A DNA stretch of 64,000 bases from Actinomycetes bacterium (GTDB taxonomy: Bacteria; Actinomycetota; Acidimicrobiia; Acidimicrobiales; RAAP-2), in assembly GCA_021848365.1 (NCBI GenBank), contig JAJZUS010000001.1, positions 1,145,517-1,209,516 on the forward strand, written 5' to 3'. A program made the position numbers and the translations under genes. This document shows positions 31,129 to 41,633 of this stretch, in pieces (within the stretch, counting starts at the first letter, position 1; every line of letters starts with the position of its first letter). A model generated the notes under the pieces. It was not told the origin of the DNA. It did not search any database and was given only the letters and a program-made list of their open reading frames with translations.

Positions 31129-33703
31129 CTCGGCGCCGGACGACCGGCCTCTCGTCCTCGTGGATGGGATGTCGCTCGCGTTCCGCGCCTACTTCGCGCT
31201 GTCGGCGGAGATCGCGACGTCCGGCGGCGTCGTCACGAACGCTCTGCACGGCTTCGCGGCCATGCTGCACTCGTTGATCCGTACCCAGCGTCCTCACGCA
31301 CTCGCCGTGGCGATGGACCTGCCCGGGGGCACCTTTCGCGACGCGATGGTCGAGGACTACAAGGGGGGTCGCGCGGCGACGCCCCCCGAACTCGAGCCTC
31401 AGTTCGACTTCATCCGCGAGATGTGCGAGGCACTCGCCATCCCGGTCGTCGGTATCCCCGGGTACGAAGCGGACGACGTTCTGGCGACCCTCGCGACGCG
31501 TGCCCGCGACGTCGGGTGGCCGGTCATCGTGGTGACCGGGGACCGTGACGCCTTCCAGCTGGTCGAGGACCCCTTCGTGCGAGTCCTCTACAACCGCCGG
31601 GGCGTCTCCGACTACGCCCTCTACGACGAGGCGGGGATCGTCGAGCGCTGCGGCGTCGAGCCCGCCCGCTACACGCTCCTCGCGGCCATGCGCGGCGACC
31701 CCTCGGACAATCTGCCCGGAGTACCCGGAGTGGGAGAGAAGACCGCCGCGAAGCTCCTCGCCTCGCACGCTGACCTCGACGAGATCTTCTCGCACCTCGA
31801 CGGGTTGACTCCGAAGTTGCGGGAGAACCTCCGCGAGAACGAGGAGCGGGTGCGCACCAACGCCCGCGTGATGAGCCTCGTGCGCGACGTCCCCATCGCG
31901 ACCTCGTTCGAAGCGTTGCGGCTCGGGGGATGGGACCGTCGAGAGATCCACGCGGTCTTCGATCGGTTCGAGATGTCGACGATGCGGTCGCGTTTCGACC
32001 AATTGCTCGACGAGGGCGCGCTCGGGGAGGGTCGGGACGACGCGGGGCCCCAGATCTCGCCCGAGGTACCCGTCACGAGCGTCCCCTGGAGCGAGATGTC
32101 GACGGCGACCGACGTATGGGTGGCCTTCGACGGTGCGCGAGTGGCGGCGCTCGCGGGGGATCGCGTGGCGACGACGACGCTCGATGGGGCGATCGAAGTG
32201 CTATCCCGTGCGCACGTGCGGGGCAGCGACGTGAAGGCGCTCTGGCGCTCGGCGGCCGAGCACGGATGGGAGTTGGCGGACCCCGCGGACGACACGGCGC
32301 TCATGGGCTTCCTCGTCGACGCGACCTCGGGGCACTACGACCTCGGGAGTCTCAAGGAGCGCTACCTGCGCGAGCCGAGCGCCGCGACCCTGTTCGACGC
32401 CGGCGACGAGGTTCTCGAGACCCGGGCCCGCGACGCGGCGCGGCTCGGTCGCGTGCTCGGGGCCGAGGTGGCGCACTGGGAGGTCGAGTACGTCTATCGC
32501 GCGATCGAGTTGCCCCTCCTCGGCGTCCTCGCGCGGATGGAGGCGCGCGGGATCGGCGTCGACGTGGCATTGCTCCAGGGGATCGCCCAGGAGTTCGCGG
32601 AGTCGGCGGCGACCCTCGAACGCGAGATCCAGGAGCTGGCGGGCCACCCGTTCAACGTGAACTCCCCGTCCCAACTGCAGGTGGTGGTGTTCGACGAACT
32701 CGGACTGACCGCCACGAAGAAGATCAAGAGCGGGTACTCGACGGACGCCAGCAGCCTCGAGGCGATCGTCGACGAACACCCCATCGTCGAGAGGATCCTG
32801 CGCTATCGCGAGGTGGAGAAGCTCCGCAGTACCTACGGGGCGCCCCTGATCGCGACGGTCGGCGCGGATGGTCGGATCCACGCGACGTTCAACCAGATGG
32901 TGGCCCGCACCGGTCGGATCTCCTCCGAGAATCCCAACCTCCACAACATCCCCGTTCGCACGCAGGAGGGTCGGCGCCTCCGTTACGCGTTCGTGCCGCG
33001 CGAGGGCTGGGAGCTCGCCGTCGCCGACTACGACCAGATCGAGCTGCGGATCCTCGCCCATCTCTCAGGAGACGAGGGGCTGCTCGAGGCCTTCGGGGCG
33101 GGGACGGACGTCCACCGCATGATCGCCTCGTCGGTATTCGGGGTGCCCCCGGAGGGGATCTCGCACGACCAGCGAGAGCAAGCCAAGGCGGTCAGTTACG
33201 GGCTGGCCTACGGAATGGAGTCGTTCGGACTCGCCAAGCGGCTGGCCATCCCGGTGGCGCAGGCGCGCGAGATCATGGACCGCTACTTCTCGGGCTTCCC
33301 CCGGTTGCGGGCCTACATGGACGAGACCGTGCGGGAGATTCGCGAACGGGGCTACTCGCGTACCGCGTTCGGACGCATCCGACCGTTCCCGGACCTCGCG
33401 ACGGCCGTCGGGCCTGCTCGACAGGCCGCCGAGCGACAGGCCATGAACGCGGGTATCCAGGGTCTCGCGGCGGACGTGTTCAAGGTGGCCCTGGTACGGC
33501 TCGATCACGAGTTGCGCTCGCGGGGGCTCGCGGCGCGCCTCGTTCTGCAGGTCCACGACGAGGTGCTCGTGGAGGCCCCTCCCGAGGAGCACGACGCCGT
33601 CGCCGACGCGATCCGAGACTCCCTGACCGGAGCGGCCGATCTTCGTGTCCCCCTGGCGGTCTCCCTCGGTTTCGGTCCCAATTGGGCGGCGGCCAAGGGG
33701 TAA
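31112..33703 (+). CDS. polA: DNA polymerase I
   Basis: 863 residues from GTG, overlapping the end of the ANTAR gene by 17 bases. The N-terminal 5'-3' exonuclease (LVDGMSLAFRAYF, GYEADDVLATLA, TGDRDAFQLV, GVPGVGEKTA) is intact. The middle proofreading-type domain lacks the D-x-E metal ligands, so 3'-5' exonuclease is probably inactive, as in other actinobacterial Pol I. The polymerase domain has motif A VADYDQIELRILAHLS, motif B region REQAKAVSYGLAYGM, and motif C LQVHDEVLVEAP. Fills gaps in excision repair and replaces RNA primers. Confidence 0.97.
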   Translation: MTSPVSSAPDDRPLVLVDGMSLAFRAYFALSAEIATSGGVVTNALHGFAAMLHSLIRTQRPHALAVAMDLPGGTFRDAMVEDYKGGRAATPPELEPQFDFIREMCEALAIPVVGIPGYEADDVLATLATRARDVGWPVIVVTGDRDAFQLVEDPFVRVLYNRRGVSDYALYDEAGIVERCGVEPARYTLLAAMRGDPSDNLPGVPGVGEKTAAKLLASHADLDEIFSHLDGLTPKLRENLRENEERVRTNARVMSLVRDVPIATSFEALRLGGWDRREIHAVFDRFEMSTMRSRFDQLLDEGALGEGRDDAGPQISPEVPVTSVPWSEMSTATDVWVAFDGARVAALAGDRVATTTLDGAIEVLSRAHVRGSDVKALWRSAAEHGWELADPADDTALMGFLVDATSGHYDLGSLKERYLREPSAATLFDAGDEVLETRARDAARLGRVLGAEVAHWEVEYVYRAIELPLLGVLARMEARGIGVDVALLQGIAQEFAESAATLEREIQELAGHPFNVNSPSQLQVVVFDELGLTATKKIKSGYSTDASSLEAIVDEHPIVERILRYREVEKLRSTYGAPLIATVGADGRIHATFNQMVARTGRISSENPNLHNIPVRTQEGRRLRYAFVPREGWELAVADYDQIELRILAHLSGDEGLLEAFGAGTDVHRMIASSVFGVPPEGISHDQREQAKAVSYGLAYGMESFGLAKRLAIPVAQAREIMDRYFSGFPRLRAYMDETVREIRERGYSRTAFGRIRPFPDLATAVGPARQAAERQAMNAGIQGLAADVFKVALVRLDHELRSRGLAARLVLQVHDEVLVEAPPEEHDAVADAIRDSLTGAADLRVPLAVSLGFGPNWAAAKG

Positions 33704-33717
33704 CCGGCCCGCAGTGT

Positions 33718-33723
33718 TAGACT
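33718..33723 (+). promoter_or_regulatory. Candidate -10 element for rpsA
   Basis: TAGACT about 55 bases upstream of the likely rpsA start. The leader that follows contains GGGCC/GGCCC and CACCGG/CCGGTG inverted repeats. Confidence 0.4.
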
Positions 33724-33777
33724 CGTCAGCCGGGCCGACACCGGTGGCCCGCACCTGTTCCCGAGTCAGGCCCCGGT

Positions 33778-35133
33778 GTGGCCAGTGAAACGAGTCCCTC
33801 CATGACGGACGGCACCAGCCTCCTCTCCTCGCAGCCGATGGGCACCTTTGACGCGGAGGGCAACTACATCCCGCGCGTCGTGACCGAAGACAACCTGGTG
33901 GGCGCGGACCTCGCCTCGATGGTCGGCAGCAGCGTGCTGGAGTTTGACGACGGCGACCTCGTGACCGGAACGGTCGTGAAGATCGACCGTGACGAGGTCC
34001 TGCTCGACATCGGCTTTAAGTCGGAGGGCGTGATCCCCGCGCGAGAGCTCTCCATTCGCAACGACGTGAACCCCGCCGACATCGTCTCGCTGGGCGAGCG
34101 CGTCGAGTGCCTGGTCCTCCAGAAGGAGGACAAGGAGGGGCGCCTCGTCCTGTCGAAGAAGCGCGCCCAGTACGAGAAGGCCTGGGCGACCATCGAGGAC
34201 CTGAAGAGTCGCGACGAGGTCGTGAAGGGAGTCGTGATCGAGGTCGTCAAGGGTGGCTTGATCGTGGACATCGGCCTGCGCGGCTTCCTGCCCGCCTCCC
34301 TGGTCGAGCTGCGCCGCGTGCGTGAGCTGCAGCCCTACATCGGCAAGACGGTCGAGGCGAAGATCATCGAGCTGGACCGCAACCGCAACAACGTCGTCCT
34401 CTCGCGTCGCGCATGGCTCGAGGAGACCCAGAAGGAGCAGCGCGGCGACTTCCTGTCGAACCTCAAGCCGGGCGAGCGCCGCAAGGGCGTCGTGTCCTCG
34501 GTGGTCAACTTCGGCGCCTTCGTGGACCTCGGCGGCATGGACGGCCTGATCCACGTGTCGGAGCTGTCGTGGAAGCACATCGACCACCCCAGCCAGGTGG
34601 TCGCCGTGGGCGACGAGGTCGAGGTGGAAGTCCTCGATGTCGACTACGCGAAGGAGCGCATCTCGCTCTCGCTGAAGGCGACGCAGTCCGACCCCTGGCA
34701 GGTCTTCGCCGACAGCCACGCCGTCGACCAGCTCGTCTACGGTCGCGTCACGAAGCTCGTGCCCTTCGGAGCCTTCATTCAGGTGGGTGACGGCATCGAG
34801 GGACTGGTCCACATCTCCGAGATGGCCGCCCACCACGTCGAGTCGCCCGAGCAGGTCGTGCAGCCCGGTGAGGAGCTCTGGGTCAAGATCATCGAACTCG
34901 ACACCGCCCGTCGCCGGATCAGCCTGTCGATCAAGCAGGCGGCCGAGGGTGGTGAGGTCTCCGCGGAGTACCGCGAGGCGTTCGGCGAGCACGCCTACGA
35001 CGCGGAGGGCAACTACATCGGGTCGATCGACTACGGCGAGTTCACCCCCGAGACGGAGGCCCAGGCGGCCTGGGCGGAGTACGCGACCGAGGTCGCGCAC
35101 CGCGACGACGAGGCCGGCGAGCCTCAGGAGTAG
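33778..35133 (+). CDS. rpsA: 30S ribosomal protein S1
   Basis: 451 residues from GTG 33778; an ATG at 33802 is an alternative and neither has a clear ribosome-binding site. Four S1 OB-fold repeats: residues about 60-135 (DLVTGTVVKIDRDEVLLDIG), 145-215 (VVKGGLIVDIGLRGFLPASL), 235-305 (SVVNFGAFVDLGGMDGLIHV) and 320-390 (LVPFGAFIQVGDGIEGLVHI). An acidic tail follows, as in other actinobacterial S1. Binds mRNA on the 30S subunit. Confidence 0.94.
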   Translation: MASETSPSMTDGTSLLSSQPMGTFDAEGNYIPRVVTEDNLVGADLASMVGSSVLEFDDGDLVTGTVVKIDRDEVLLDIGFKSEGVIPARELSIRNDVNPADIVSLGERVECLVLQKEDKEGRLVLSKKRAQYEKAWATIEDLKSRDEVVKGVVIEVVKGGLIVDIGLRGFLPASLVELRRVRELQPYIGKTVEAKIIELDRNRNNVVLSRRAWLEETQKEQRGDFLSNLKPGERRKGVVSSVVNFGAFVDLGGMDGLIHVSELSWKHIDHPSQVVAVGDEVEVEVLDVDYAKERISLSLKATQSDPWQVFADSHAVDQLVYGRVTKLVPFGAFIQVGDGIEGLVHISEMAAHHVESPEQVVQPGEELWVKIIELDTARRRISLSIKQAAEGGEVSAEYREAFGEHAYDAEGNYIGSIDYGEFTPETEAQAAWAEYATEVAHRDDEAGEPQE

Positions 35134-35134
35134 T

Positions 35135-36103
35135 TCAGTCCGCGCGACGACGCGGAAAGTGGCAGGCCACCCGGTGCCCGGGAGCGACGTCTCTCGGCAC
35201 GGGGGCCTCCCGCGCGCAGAGGTCCGTCGCGTCGGGGCAGCGGGTCCGGAAGCGACAGCCACTCGGAGGGTCGAGGGGGCTGGGCGGCTCACCCTGCAGC
35301 ACGACGCGCTCGCGCGACTGGTCCGGATCGGCCTCGAGAGCGGACCCGAGGAGCAGGGCCGTGTAGGGGTGCGCCGGCGCGTCGTACAGGAGCTGTGCGG
35401 GGGCCATCTCGACGATCTGGCCGAGATACATGACCGCGATGCGGTCGGAGACGTTCTTCACCACGGCGAGGTCGTGGGCGATGAAGATGAGGGTGAGACC
35501 GTACTCGGCCTTCAGGTCCTCGAGCAAGTTGAGGATCTGGGCCTGGACCGAGACGTCCAGGGCGGAGACCACCTCGTCACAGATGAGCAGTTCGGGGCGC
35601 ATGGCGAGGGCCCGAGCGATCGAGATGCGCTGGCACTGGCCGCCGGAGAACTGGCGAGGGTAGCGACGACCGTGGAGCGCGGGATCGATGCCCACCTCGC
35701 GCAGGAGCTTTTCGACCGTTGCGTCGCGCTCGGTGCCCGTCGCGCTCTTCCACGCGTCGAGCGGTTCCGCCACGATGTCGGCGATTCGTCGTCGCGGGTT
35801 GAGCGAGCTGATCGGATCCTGGAAGATCATCTGCATCTTGCGACGCGTCTCGCGGAGGGCCCGTCCCCGCAGGGAGGTCAGATCGACGCCGTTGAGCTCG
35901 ACCGAACCGGTGGCGGACGTCACGATCCGCATCAGTGCTCGGCCCATGGTCGACTTCCCGCAGCCCGACTCCCCGACGACGCCCAGGGTCTCCCCCCGAG
36001 ACACCTCGAAGGAGACGCCGTCCACGGCGGTGAGGGCGTGGCCGCGGTGCGGAAACGTCACCGAGAGGTCGCGCACGCGCAGCAGGGGAGTGGTCTCGGT
36101 CAC
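35135..36103 (-). CDS. oppF: Oligopeptide ABC transporter ATP-binding protein OppF-like
   Basis: 322 residues from the GTG overlapping the oppD-like stop. Walker A GESGCGKST, Q-loop FQDPISSLNPRRRI, signature LSGG as FSGGQCQRIS, Walker B LLICDEVVSALDVS. The C-terminal Cys cluster GCRFRTRCPDATDLC is typical of the Opp/Dpp ATPases (a site that can bind a metal cluster). Powers peptide or nickel-type import with the three genes upstream. The reading order is B-C-D-F on the minus strand. Confidence 0.92.
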   Translation of the reverse strand: MTETTPLLRVRDLSVTFPHRGHALTAVDGVSFEVSRGETLGVVGESGCGKSTMGRALMRIVTSATGSVELNGVDLTSLRGRALRETRRKMQMIFQDPISSLNPRRRIADIVAEPLDAWKSATGTERDATVEKLLREVGIDPALHGRRYPRQFSGGQCQRISIARALAMRPELLICDEVVSALDVSVQAQILNLLEDLKAEYGLTLIFIAHDLAVVKNVSDRIAVMYLGQIVEMAPAQLLYDAPAHPYTALLLGSALEADPDQSRERVVLQGEPPSPLDPPSGCRFRTRCPDATDLCAREAPVPRDVAPGHRVACHFPRRRAD

Positions 36104-37107
36104 GACGGGGCCCCCGTGGTCTCGGAGAGGGGTGCGAGAGGATGCCAGCAGGCGAAGAGGTGACCGGGGCGATCGGCGGGCTCGAGGGGCGGAGCGTCGT
36201 TACGGCACTGATCAGTCGCGTAGCCACACCGCGGCGCGAAGTGGCACCCGGGCCCGACGCGCGCCAGGTTGGGCGGCTGGCCAGGGATCGCGGCCAGGCG
36301 CGTGTGAGGAGCGTTCGACAGCTTCGGTGAACTCTCGAGCAGGGCCCGCGTGTAGGGCATGCGGTGCTGACGGAAGACGTCGCCGGTAGGGCCCGTCTCG
36401 GCCATGCGCCCGGCGTACATGACGAGGAGGCGGGACGTGCGGGTCGCCACGACGCCCAGGTCGTGAGTGATCATGATGACCGACATGCCCATCTGCGCTC
36501 GCAGGGAGTCCAGGAGGTCGAGGATCTGTGCCTGGATCGTCACGTCGAGGCCCGTCGTCGGCTCGTCCGCGATCAGGAGGCGCGGCTGGCCGGCCAGGGC
36601 GATGGCGATAACGACGCGCTGACGCATGCCGCCCGAGAGCTCGAAGGGATAGGCCCGGTAGCGTTGCGCCGCGGAGGGAATCCCGACGAGGTCGAGGAGC
36701 TCGATGGCGCGGGTCCGGGCCGCTGCGCGGTCCATGCCGTGGCGCACGCGCAGGACCTCATCGATCTGTCGCCCGACGCGCATGACCGGGTTGAGCGACG
36801 TCATAGGGTCCTGGAACACCATGGCGACCTCGCTGCTCCACAGCTCGCGCAACTGGGACGTGGACGCCCCCACCACCTCGTGTCCGGCCAAGCGGACCGA
36901 ACCGGTCACGGCGACGTTCTGGCGGGGCTGTAGACCCATCAGCGTGCGGGCGAGGACCGTCTTGCCGGAGCCGCTCTCGCCGACGATTCCGAGCGTCTCG
37001 TTGGCGTCGAGGTCGAAGGAGACGTCGTCGACGGCACGCAGCGGGCCGGCCGGCGTCGCGAAGGTCGTGTTCAAGTTTCGAACCGAAAGGAGGGGCTGAT
37101 CGCTCAC
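36100..37107 (-). CDS. oppD: Oligopeptide ABC transporter ATP-binding protein OppD-like
   Basis: 335 residues from the GTG that overlaps the permease stop (GTGA); the longer upstream frame is inside oppC. Walker [24 protein letters not shown], signature [12 protein letters not shown], Walker [16 protein letters not shown]-terminal [15 protein letters not shown] again carries the Opp/Dpp cysteines. Pairs with OppF. Confidence 0.92.
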   Translation of the reverse strand: MSDQPLLSVRNLNTTFATPAGPLRAVDDVSFDLDANETLGIVGESGSGKTVLARTLMGLQPRQNVAVTGSVRLAGHEVVGASTSQLRELWSSEVAMVFQDPMTSLNPVMRVGRQIDEVLRVRHGMDRAAARTRAIELLDLVGIPSAAQRYRAYPFELSGGMRQRVVIAIALAGQPRLLIADEPTTGLDVTIQAQILDLLDSLRAQMGMSVIMITHDLGVVATRTSRLLVMYAGRMAETGPTGDVFRQHRMPYTRALLESSPKLSNAPHTRLAAIPGQPPNLARVGPGCHFAPRCGYATDQCRNDAPPLEPADRPGHLFACWHPLAPLSETTGAPS

Positions 37108-37973
37108 AGCTTGACCTCCGCCACCTCGAAGTGCGCGCGCAGACGATCCCCGATGTAGTTGAGGCTGAGGAGGAAGAGTCCCAGGGCGATCGACGGGAAG
37201 ATCGCCAGCCACGGGTTCTGCGACAGGATCGTGCGCGACTCGTTGATCATGTTGCCCCACGACGGCGTCGGCGGGTTGACCGACAGCCCGAGGAAGGCGA
37301 GGGCCCCCTCGAGCGTGACTACCGTGGCGACGCCGATGAGCAGGAACGAGACGGCGATCGGGGCGACGTTGGGCAGGAGTTCACGCCAGATGATGCGGCT
37401 GTCGCGCGCCCCCTGGACCTGGGCGACGGTCACGAACTCGCGAGTCGCGATCGACAGGGCGGCCGAACGGATCACGCGGTAGACGAGGGGGATCGACGCG
37501 GCGCCGATCACGATGATGATCTTGAGCAGCGTCCGCGGCGTCCAGAAGGAGAGGACCGCGATCACCGCGATGATCGCGGGGAAGGCCAGCAGGACGTACA
37601 TGACCGCGGTCACCACGGCGTCGAAGCGACCGCGACGGTAGGCGGCGAGCATGCCGAGGGGCATGCCGACCCCGAACCCGATGACCATAGAGCCCGAGCC
37701 CACGAGAAGTGAGACCCTCGAGCCGTAGACGATGCGCGACAGGATGTCGCGCCCGAGGTCGTCGGTGCCCAGCCAGTGGTGCAGCGAGGGACCCGTGTTG
37801 ATGAAGTTGTAGTCCTGGGCCAGGGGGTTGATGAGGGGGAGGACGTTCGCGAAGATGGCGCCCAGGATGTTGAGTCCCAGCCACGCGACGCAGATCCAGA
37901 ACAGCGGACCGAGCGGGGCCCGCTCGGTCGCCAGGTCGACGGGGACCTCCAGGTCGACGGCAGGGTCACTCAC
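37104..37973 (-). CDS. oppC: Oligopeptide ABC transporter permease OppC-like
   Basis: 289 residues from GTG. N-terminal membrane anchor (about 25-45) and an external loop with WLGTDDLGRDILSRIVYGSR, the DppC/OppC signature, then five membrane segments with EAA-loop AQVQGARDSRIIWRELLPNV for ATPase contact. A C-terminal SWGNMINESR segment is typical. Overlaps oppB by 8 bases. Confidence 0.92.
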   Translation of the reverse strand: MSDPAVDLEVPVDLATERAPLGPLFWICVAWLGLNILGAIFANVLPLINPLAQDYNFINTGPSLHHWLGTDDLGRDILSRIVYGSRVSLLVGSGSMVIGFGVGMPLGMLAAYRRGRFDAVVTAVMYVLLAFPAIIAVIAVLSFWTPRTLLKIIIVIGAASIPLVYRVIRSAALSIATREFVTVAQVQGARDSRIIWRELLPNVAPIAVSFLLIGVATVVTLEGALAFLGLSVNPPTPSWGNMINESRTILSQNPWLAIFPSIALGLFLLSLNYIGDRLRAHFEVAEVKL

Positions 37974-38916
37974 GGCTGATCCTCGGGTCCACGATGCTGG
38001 TCAAGAAGTCGAACAGGAAGTTGATCAGGACGACCCCGACGGAGACGACCAGGACGATGCCCTGCACGAGGAGGTAGTCGCTCGAGCTGATCGCGGCGAT
38101 GAGCGTGTACCCGAGTCCCGGGATGCTCAGGAGGTACTCGACGACGAATCCCCCGGCAAGGAGGCCGCCGATGTTCACTCCAGCGGTGCCGAGGAGGGCG
38201 ACCGACGATGGGCGGAACGCGTGGCGCCACATGATCCGTCGCTGTCGAAGACCCTTCGAACGGGCCATGGTGATGAACTCCTCCTGGAGGGTCGTGATGA
38301 GGTCCGCGCGCAGGACCCGGAAGTAGATCACGAAACTGCCCACCGCCAGGGTGATCGACGGAAGGGCCAGGCTCTCCAGGTTGACGATCCAGTCGGAGCC
38401 GAGTGACACGTACGAGGACGGCCCGGTGTTGGCGAGACCCCACTTGATCGAGACGAGTAGCACCAGCAGCACGATGATGATGAAGGGGGGTATCGAGAGA
38501 AGGGTGAAGCTCCCGGCGCTGAGGGTCCGGTCGAGGATGCCATTCGGTCGCCGGGCGGCTCTCATGGCGAGGGGGATGGCTCCCGCAAACGCGAGCACCT
38601 GGCTGATGAGGATCAGCTCGAGGTCGATCGGCAGAGCGGTGCGAATCGTCGCGAGGACCGGAGTCTCGGAGATGAAGGAGACGCCGAGGTTCCCGTGCAG
38701 GACGTGCCCGATCCAGACCAGGTACTGGGTGACGAGTGGCCGATTCAGCCCGAGCTGGCGGTAGAGCGCGGCACGGGCCGCCGGGCTGGCCCCGGTTCCG
38801 AGGATGACCGTCGCGGGATCTCCGGGCAGCAGGTGGATCAGGTAGAAGCTGCCGACCGAGATGACGAAGACGATCCCGACGAGCGTCGCTAGCCGTCGCG
38901 CCACGTATCGTGCCAC
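37966..38916 (-). CDS. oppB: Oligopeptide ABC transporter permease OppB-like
   Basis: 316 residues from GTG, preceded by AAGGGGGG. MARYVARRLATLVGIVFVIS opens the first membrane segment, followed by the family's LLPGDPA loop and six membrane segments. The EAA loop reads TMARSKGLRQRRIMWRHAFR. First gene of the importer operon. No solute-binding-protein gene adjoins it, so the ligand is not defined here. Confidence 0.92.
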   Translation of the reverse strand: MARYVARRLATLVGIVFVISVGSFYLIHLLPGDPATVILGTGASPAARAALYRQLGLNRPLVTQYLVWIGHVLHGNLGVSFISETPVLATIRTALPIDLELILISQVLAFAGAIPLAMRAARRPNGILDRTLSAGSFTLLSIPPFIIIVLLVLLVSIKWGLANTGPSSYVSLGSDWIVNLESLALPSITLAVGSFVIYFRVLRADLITTLQEEFITMARSKGLRQRRIMWRHAFRPSSVALLGTAGVNIGGLLAGGFVVEYLLSIPGLGYTLIAAISSSDYLLVQGIVLVVSVGVVLINFLFDFLTSIVDPRISRE

Positions 38917-38940
38917 TGTCCCCCCTTGAGACTTAGCGCG

Positions 38941-38946
38941 ACATTA
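38941..38946 (-). promoter_or_regulatory. Candidate -10 element for the opp operon
   Basis: TAATGT on the minus strand, 24 bases before the oppB GTG, with an AAGGGGGG ribosome-binding site between: a normal leadered start, in contrast to coaE on the other strand. Confidence 0.4.
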
Positions 38947-38990
38947 GCCAACGAGCCTCGCCGGAGCGGTGCATGGACCCACCCCCTCGC

Positions 38991-38996
38991 TAGCGT
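38991..38996 (+). promoter_or_regulatory. Candidate -10 element for coaE-uvrB (leaderless)
   Basis: TAGCGT, then GGACGG, then the coaE GTG at 39003. No ribosome-binding site. Confidence 0.5.
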
Positions 38997-39002
38997 GGAC
39001 GG

Positions 39003-39602
39003 GTGGACGTCGTCGGAGTGACCGGAGGGATCGGGTCGGGCAAGACGACCGTCACCGACTACCTCGCCACCCGGGGATGGCCCGTGGTCGACGCCGACGT
39101 CATCGCCCGTGACGTGGTGGAGCCGGGTCGGCCCGCGTGGGTGGCCCTCCGCGACGCCTTCGGGGATGGGGTGTTGGACGCCGAGGGTCGACTCGATCGA
39201 GCCTTCCTCGCGGACGTCGTCTTCAGCGACCCGACGGCGCGTCGGCGTCTCGAGGCGATCACCCACCCCGCCGTCGGACGGGGACTCGTGGCCGGCGTGG
39301 CCGCGGCGCGGACCGCCGGGGCCCCGGTCGTGGTGGTGGCGATCCCTCTCCTGCGTCCCGAGCACCGGGAGCTCCTGGGGCTGACCTTCGTCGTGGCGGT
39401 CGCGACAGAACCGGCGGTCGCGCTGGAGCGGCTGGTCCAGCGCCGTGGGATGCGCCCCGATGACGCTCGGGCGCGCCTCGCCGCGCAGCCGTCCAACGAG
39501 GCACGAGCGGCCTTCGCCGACGCCGTCGTGGAGAACGACGGCACTCTGGAGCAACTGCGTGAGCGCGTGGATCGCGTGCTCGCCGAGGCGGGGATTCGGT
39601 GA
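39003..39602 (+). CDS. coaE: Dephospho-CoA kinase
   Basis: 199 residues. P-loop [13 protein letters not shown] at the very N-terminus, D-x-D as [33 protein letters not shown] in the middle and the LID region QRLVQRRGM equivalent ([16 protein letters not shown]). Phosphorylates dephospho-CoA in the last step of CoA synthesis. The stop overlaps the uvrB start by 4 bases; the coaE-uvrB link is common in actinobacteria. Confidence 0.95.
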   Translation: MDVVGVTGGIGSGKTTVTDYLATRGWPVVDADVIARDVVEPGRPAWVALRDAFGDGVLDAEGRLDRAFLADVVFSDPTARRRLEAITHPAVGRGLVAGVAAARTAGAPVVVVAIPLLRPEHRELLGLTFVVAVATEPAVALERLVQRRGMRPDDARARLAAQPSNEARAAFADAVVENDGTLEQLRERVDRVLAEAGIR

Positions 39603-41617
39603 ACGAGTTCGTCGTTCGCTCGGCCTTCTCACCCGCCGGCGACCAGCCGCGAGCCATCGACCAACTGGCGCACGGGGTAGTGGATGGACTGCGTTATCAG
39701 ACCCTCGAGGGGATCACCGGGAGCGGCAAGACCGCGACCATCGCGTGGCTCATCGAGCGGGTGCAGCGCCCGACCCTCATCCTCGAGCCGAATAAGAGCC
39801 TGGCGGCGCAACTGGCCTCCGAGCTGCGCGAGATGATGCCCGACAATCGCGTCGAGTTCTTCGTCTCCTACTACGACTACTACCAACCCGAGGCCTACAT
39901 CCCCCGCACGGACACCTACATCGAGAAGGACAGCTCGATCAACGAGGAGATCGACCGGTTGCGGCACGCGGCCACGTCCTCGCTACTCACCCGACGCGAC
40001 ACGGTGGTGGTCGCGTCGGTGTCGTGCATCTACGGACTGGGCAGTCCGCTGGAGTATCGAGATCGAATGCTCCTGCTGCGCCAGGGCGAGGAGGTCGATC
40101 AGCGATCGCTGCTGCGCCGGCTGGTCGAGATGCAGTACGTACGCAACGACACCGTCGTCGAGCGCGGCACTTTCCGCGTTCGGGGAGACACGCTCGAGAT
40201 CCAGCCCGCGTACAGCAACGAGGCCATGCGGGTCTCGTTTTTCTTCGACGAGATCGAGACGATCTCCTTCTTCAATCCGACCACCATGGAGAGCCGCGGC
40301 ACGGTCGACGAAGTCACGCTCTTCGCCGCGTCGCACTACGCGACGGGTGCCGAGACGCTGGCCCGGGCCTGTCGCGGCATCGAGGAGGAGCTGGGGGAGC
40401 GACTGCGGGTCTTCGAGTCCGAGGGCAAGCTCCTCGAGGCGCAACGTCTGCGCATGCGGACCGAGCACGACCTCGAGATGCTCGAGGAGACCGGCGTCTG
40501 CGCCGGCGTCGAGAACTACGCCCGGCACCTCGACGGTCGCTCGGCGGGGGAGCGCCCGTACACGCTTCTTGACTACTTCCCCGAGGACTTCCTCGTGGTG
40601 ATCGACGAGTCGCACGTGGCCGTGCCGCAGCTCCGCGGACAGTACGCGGGAGACCGCGCCCGTAAGGAGACTCTGGTTGAGCACGGGTTCCGTCTCCCGA
40701 GCGCCCTCGACAACCGGCCGCTCAACCTCGACGAGTTCCTCGACCTCGTCCCCCAGATCGTCTTCGTCTCGGCTACGCCCGGACCCTTCGAGTCCGAGGT
40801 GAGTGATCAGGTGGTCGAACAGGTTATCCGTCCCACGGGCCTCGTCGACCCGGTCGTCGTGGTGGTCCCGACCCGCAACCAGATCGACGACTTGCGCGGA
40901 CGGCTCGACGTCGTCATCGCTCGGGGCGAGCGCGCCTTGGTGACGACCCTGACGAAGAGGATGGCCGAGGACCTCACCACCTATCTCACGAAGGCCGGCT
41001 ACCGGGTCCAGTACCTCCACAGCGACATCGACACGATCCAGCGCGTCGAGATCCTGCGGTCGCTGCGACTCGGCGAGTTCGACGTCCTCGTCGGCATCAA
41101 TCTCCTGCGGGAAGGGCTGGACCTTCCGGAGGTGTCGCTCGTGGCGATCCTCGACGCCGACAAGGAAGGATTCCTGCGCTCGCGAAGCGCACTCATCCAG
41201 ACGATCGGTCGGGCGGCCCGCAACGCGAACGGAACGGCGATCCTGTACGCGGACCAGATAACGGACTCCATGCGCGAGGCGATGTCGCTGACCGAGCGCC
41301 GCCGTCGACTACAGACCGAGTACAACGAGGCGCACGGGATCGAGCCGACCACGGTCACGAAGAACGTGGCGGACATCCTCAGCCGGCTACGCAACGAGGA
41401 CGCTCCACGGCCCGCCTCACCCACCCGCGCTCTGACGACCCTCGAGCCGACGCCCCCGGATGACCTCTCAAGGGAGATGAACCGCGTGGAGACCGCGATG
41501 CGTGAGGCGGCCGCCGACCTGCGGTTCGAGGAGGCCGCCACGCTGCGCGACCTGCTGCACGAGCTGCAGCGTCAAGCCATCGCCGACGGCCTGCTCGGCG
41601 AGTCCTCCGACGAGTGA
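39599..41617 (+). CDS. uvrB: UvrABC excinuclease subunit B
   Basis: 672 residues from the GTG overlapping coaE. Walker [14 protein letters not shown], the damage-clamping beta hairpin [20 protein letters not shown], helicase motifs [13 protein letters not shown] and [11 protein letters not shown]-terminal UVR coiled coil (last about 40 residues) contacts UvrC. Verifies lesions in nucleotide excision repair. Confidence 0.97.
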   Translation: MNEFVVRSAFSPAGDQPRAIDQLAHGVVDGLRYQTLEGITGSGKTATIAWLIERVQRPTLILEPNKSLAAQLASELREMMPDNRVEFFVSYYDYYQPEAYIPRTDTYIEKDSSINEEIDRLRHAATSSLLTRRDTVVVASVSCIYGLGSPLEYRDRMLLLRQGEEVDQRSLLRRLVEMQYVRNDTVVERGTFRVRGDTLEIQPAYSNEAMRVSFFFDEIETISFFNPTTMESRGTVDEVTLFAASHYATGAETLARACRGIEEELGERLRVFESEGKLLEAQRLRMRTEHDLEMLEETGVCAGVENYARHLDGRSAGERPYTLLDYFPEDFLVVIDESHVAVPQLRGQYAGDRARKETLVEHGFRLPSALDNRPLNLDEFLDLVPQIVFVSATPGPFESEVSDQVVEQVIRPTGLVDPVVVVVPTRNQIDDLRGRLDVVIARGERALVTTLTKRMAEDLTTYLTKAGYRVQYLHSDIDTIQRVEILRSLRLGEFDVLVGINLLREGLDLPEVSLVAILDADKEGFLRSRSALIQTIGRAARNANGTAILYADQITDSMREAMSLTERRRRLQTEYNEAHGIEPTTVTKNVADILSRLRNEDAPRPASPTRALTTLEPTPPDDLSREMNRVETAMREAAADLRFEEAATLRDLLHELQRQAIADGLLGESSDE

Positions 41618-41621
41618 CCGG

Positions 41622-41627
41622 TAGATT
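41622..41627 (+). promoter_or_regulatory. Candidate -10 element for uvrA (leaderless)
   Basis: TAGATT, then GCCCCC, then the uvrA ATG. The 16-base gap between uvrB and uvrA holds nothing else. This gives uvrA an own promoter. Confidence 0.5.
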
Positions 41628-41633
41628 GCCCCC

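Noticed and set aside
36100-37260. N-terminal extension of the OppD-like protein to 37260
   Set aside because: The extra residues lie inside oppC and lack ATPase content; the GTG that overlaps the oppC stop fits the operon pattern.
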